DNA from: Synergistaceae bacterium
GTDB taxonomy: Bacteria; Synergistota; Synergistia; Synergistales; Aminobacteriaceae
Length of the DNA stretch: 5,720 nt
NCBI GenBank assembly: GCA_017394925.1
Contig: JAFPWQ010000122.1
Location: forward strand, 1-5,720
Direction: 5' to 3'
In this document: in pieces, positions 5,100 to 5,720 of the stretch
Layout: every line of letters starts with the position of its first letter
How positions within the stretch are numbered: position 1 is the stretch's first letter
The notes under the pieces: generated by a model
What the model saw: only the letters and a program-made list of their open reading frames with translations
What the model was told of the DNA's origin: nothing
Database searches by the model: none
Program-made: the position numbers and the translations under genes

Positions 5100-5720
5100 A
5101 TGATAAAACGTATTCTGCCTCATATAGACATCGGAGAGATAAAAATTATTCAGCCTCAGAAATCTGAAAAGTATTCACTCGATACACGCGGAGTCAGATT
5201 TGATGTGTATGCAAAATCAGATAACCGGAAAATTTTTGACTGTGAAGTTCAGACATCGGATAAAAAAGATCTGCCCAGACGCACAAGAGCGTACCATATT
5301 GCAATCGGACTTGATGCACTGGATAAGAAATCAGCAAAAAAATCAGGCTCTTATGATGATCTGCCTGACGTATTCGTGATATTCATCTGCACGTTTGACC
5401 CGTTCGGTAAGGGCAGACATATTTATTCTTTTTACAGGACATGCGAAGAGGATAATAATCTCAGACTGAATGACGGAGCATTTACGGTATTTCTTAACAC
5501 AGAAGGAAAGATTAACGATGTAAGCCCGGAACTGAAAGCATTTCTTGATTTCATGAAGGGTAAGACATCAGAAGACAGTTTCATTAAGGAACTTGAAAAG
5601 CGATTGAATGAAGCAAAACAGAATGTAGGATGGAGGAAAAATTATATGCTGCTGTTAACGCGGGAAGAGGAAAAATTTGCTGAGGGCATAGCTCAAGGCA
5701 TAGCTCAAGGCACTGCTAAG
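5100..5720 (+). CDS. Rpn-family (PD-(D/E)xK) recombination-promoting nuclease / putative transposase, main part, C-terminus off the right edge
   Basis: This is the rest of the Rpn gene after the amber codon, open for 207 codons in the same frame as 4980. E. coli Rpn proteins are DNA endonucleases that raise recombination, and the family has been linked to phage defence. The nuclease core is visible. Counting from the TTG at 4980, D75 (in VRFDVYA) and E89-V-Q91 (in FDCEVQTSD) form the D...ExQ variant of the PD-(D/E)xK site that is normal for this family. LPRRTRAYHIAIGLD (helix) and DLPDVFVIFICTFDPFG (conserved strand region) follow. After LKAFLDFMKG a charged helical segment (about residues 185-230) leads to WRKNYMLLLTREEE and four-residue repeats. 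The fragment's own ATG lacks a Shine-Dalgarno, so it would depend on reinitiation. Without its first 40 residues the fold may be incomplete. Not an IS transposase: no inverted repeats or DDE motif are seen. Confidence 0.85.
   Translation, partial: MIKRILPHIDIGEIKIIQPQKSEKYSLDTRGVRFDVYAKSDNRKIFDCEVQTSDKKDLPRRTRAYHIAIGLDALDKKSAKKSGSYDDLPDVFVIFICTFDPFGKGRHIYSFYRTCEEDNNLRLNDGAFTVFLNTEGKINDVSPELKAFLDFMKGKTSEDSFIKELEKRLNEAKQNVGWRKNYMLLLTREEEKFAEGIAQGIAQGTAK
5632..5648 (+). promoter_or_regulatory. Internal Shine-Dalgarno and in-frame ATG, likely start of a short RpnS-type C-terminal protein
   Basis: GGAGG (5632-5636) lies 9 nt before an in-frame ATG (5646-5648), with an A/T-rich spacer. This is the only site in the visible Rpn frame with a near-ideal core and spacing. 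The product would begin MLLLTREEEKFAEGIAQ and hold only the C-terminal domain (from residue 223 of the full frame). Published work on Rpn toxin-antitoxin genes describes exactly such separately translated C-terminal proteins (RpnS) that inhibit the full nuclease. The site is seen; its use here is inferred. Confidence 0.6.
5646..5720 (+). CDS. Putative intragenic RpnS-like antitoxin (partial, in-frame with the nuclease)
   Basis: A nested frame starts at ATG 5646, inside and in frame with the Rpn gene, and runs 25 codons to the window edge. It encodes a short hydrophobic start (MLLL), an acidic helix (TREEEKFAE) and then GIAQ-type repeats. In characterised Rpn systems the equivalent domain dimerises through a helix that may contain variable numbers of four-residue repeats and blocks the full-length toxin. 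It lies downstream of the amber codon, so it could still be made when the full nuclease is not. The C-terminal end is not visible. Confidence 0.5.
   Translation, partial: MLLLTREEEKFAEGIAQGIAQGTAK
5685..5720 (+). repeat. 12-bp tandem repeat coding for four-residue units
   Basis: GGCATAGCTCAA occurs twice, perfectly and back to back (5685-5696, 5697-5708). A third, diverged unit GGCACTGCTAAG (5709-5720) reaches the window edge, and more may follow. Each unit is in frame and encodes G-I-A-Q, G-I-A-Q, G-T-A-K in the C-terminal helix of the Rpn protein. Repeats of a multiple of three can grow or shrink by slippage without breaking the frame, matching the copy-number variation reported for Rpn C-termini. 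Confidence 0.8.

Noticed and set aside
4980..5720. A complete insertion sequence, suggested by the 'putative transposase' name of the Rpn family
   Set aside because: No terminal inverted repeats or target duplications are visible. The active-site pattern is PD-(D/E)xK, not a DDE transposase, and the family is not known to mobilise itself.
5685..5720. Start of a CRISPR array
   Set aside because: The units are 12 bp, directly adjacent without spacers, and in frame with the coding sequence.

Overview
This is bacterial chromosomal DNA of moderate GC content. It holds a core translation operon on the minus strand and a small accessory region upstream of it. Reading the minus strand (right to left), the operon is infC (IF3), rpmI (L35), rplT (L20), pheS and pheT. 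PheT runs off the left edge after 580 residues. This gene order is common to many bacterial phyla and does not fix the taxon. A four-cysteine insert in PheS, TTG starts and an Rpn-type nuclease of a kind frequent in gut anaerobes would suit a host-associated anaerobe such as a Synergistota or Clostridia member, but that is only an impression.

Layout: 1-1742 pheT (partial), 1745-2791 pheS, 2791-3141 rplT, 3162-3365 rpmI and 3374-3952 infC, all minus and tightly packed (1-nt overlap to 20-nt gaps). The 240-nt stretch 3953-4192 carries a good sigma-70-type promoter (TTGCGT-17-TATATT). It is followed by a leader of about 190 nt with a strong terminator-like hairpin plus U-run about 55 nt before infC. 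A competing long-range fold starts at the predicted mRNA 5' end. This fits an L20-controlled attenuator, so that a product of the operon (L20) would tune IF3, L35, L20 and possibly PheRS synthesis.

Upstream, 4193-4828 (minus) encodes a 211-residue cysteine-containing protein that I cannot name. A 151-nt divergent intergenic region with a symmetric AT-rich core separates it from an Rpn-family (PD-(D/E)xK) nuclease gene on the plus strand, which begins at a TTG at 4980 and is cut by the right edge. That gene has an in-frame amber codon at codon 40, directly followed by ATG. Near the right edge it shows a strong internal Shine-Dalgarno and in-frame ATG, then a 12-bp tandem repeat coding for four-residue units. 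This is the layout described for Rpn 'gene-within-gene' toxin-antitoxin systems (full-length RpnL, short C-terminal RpnS). With the amber codon the locus may still make the short inhibitor while the full nuclease is lost or N-terminally shortened. This is the most interesting part of the window, together with the infC leader.
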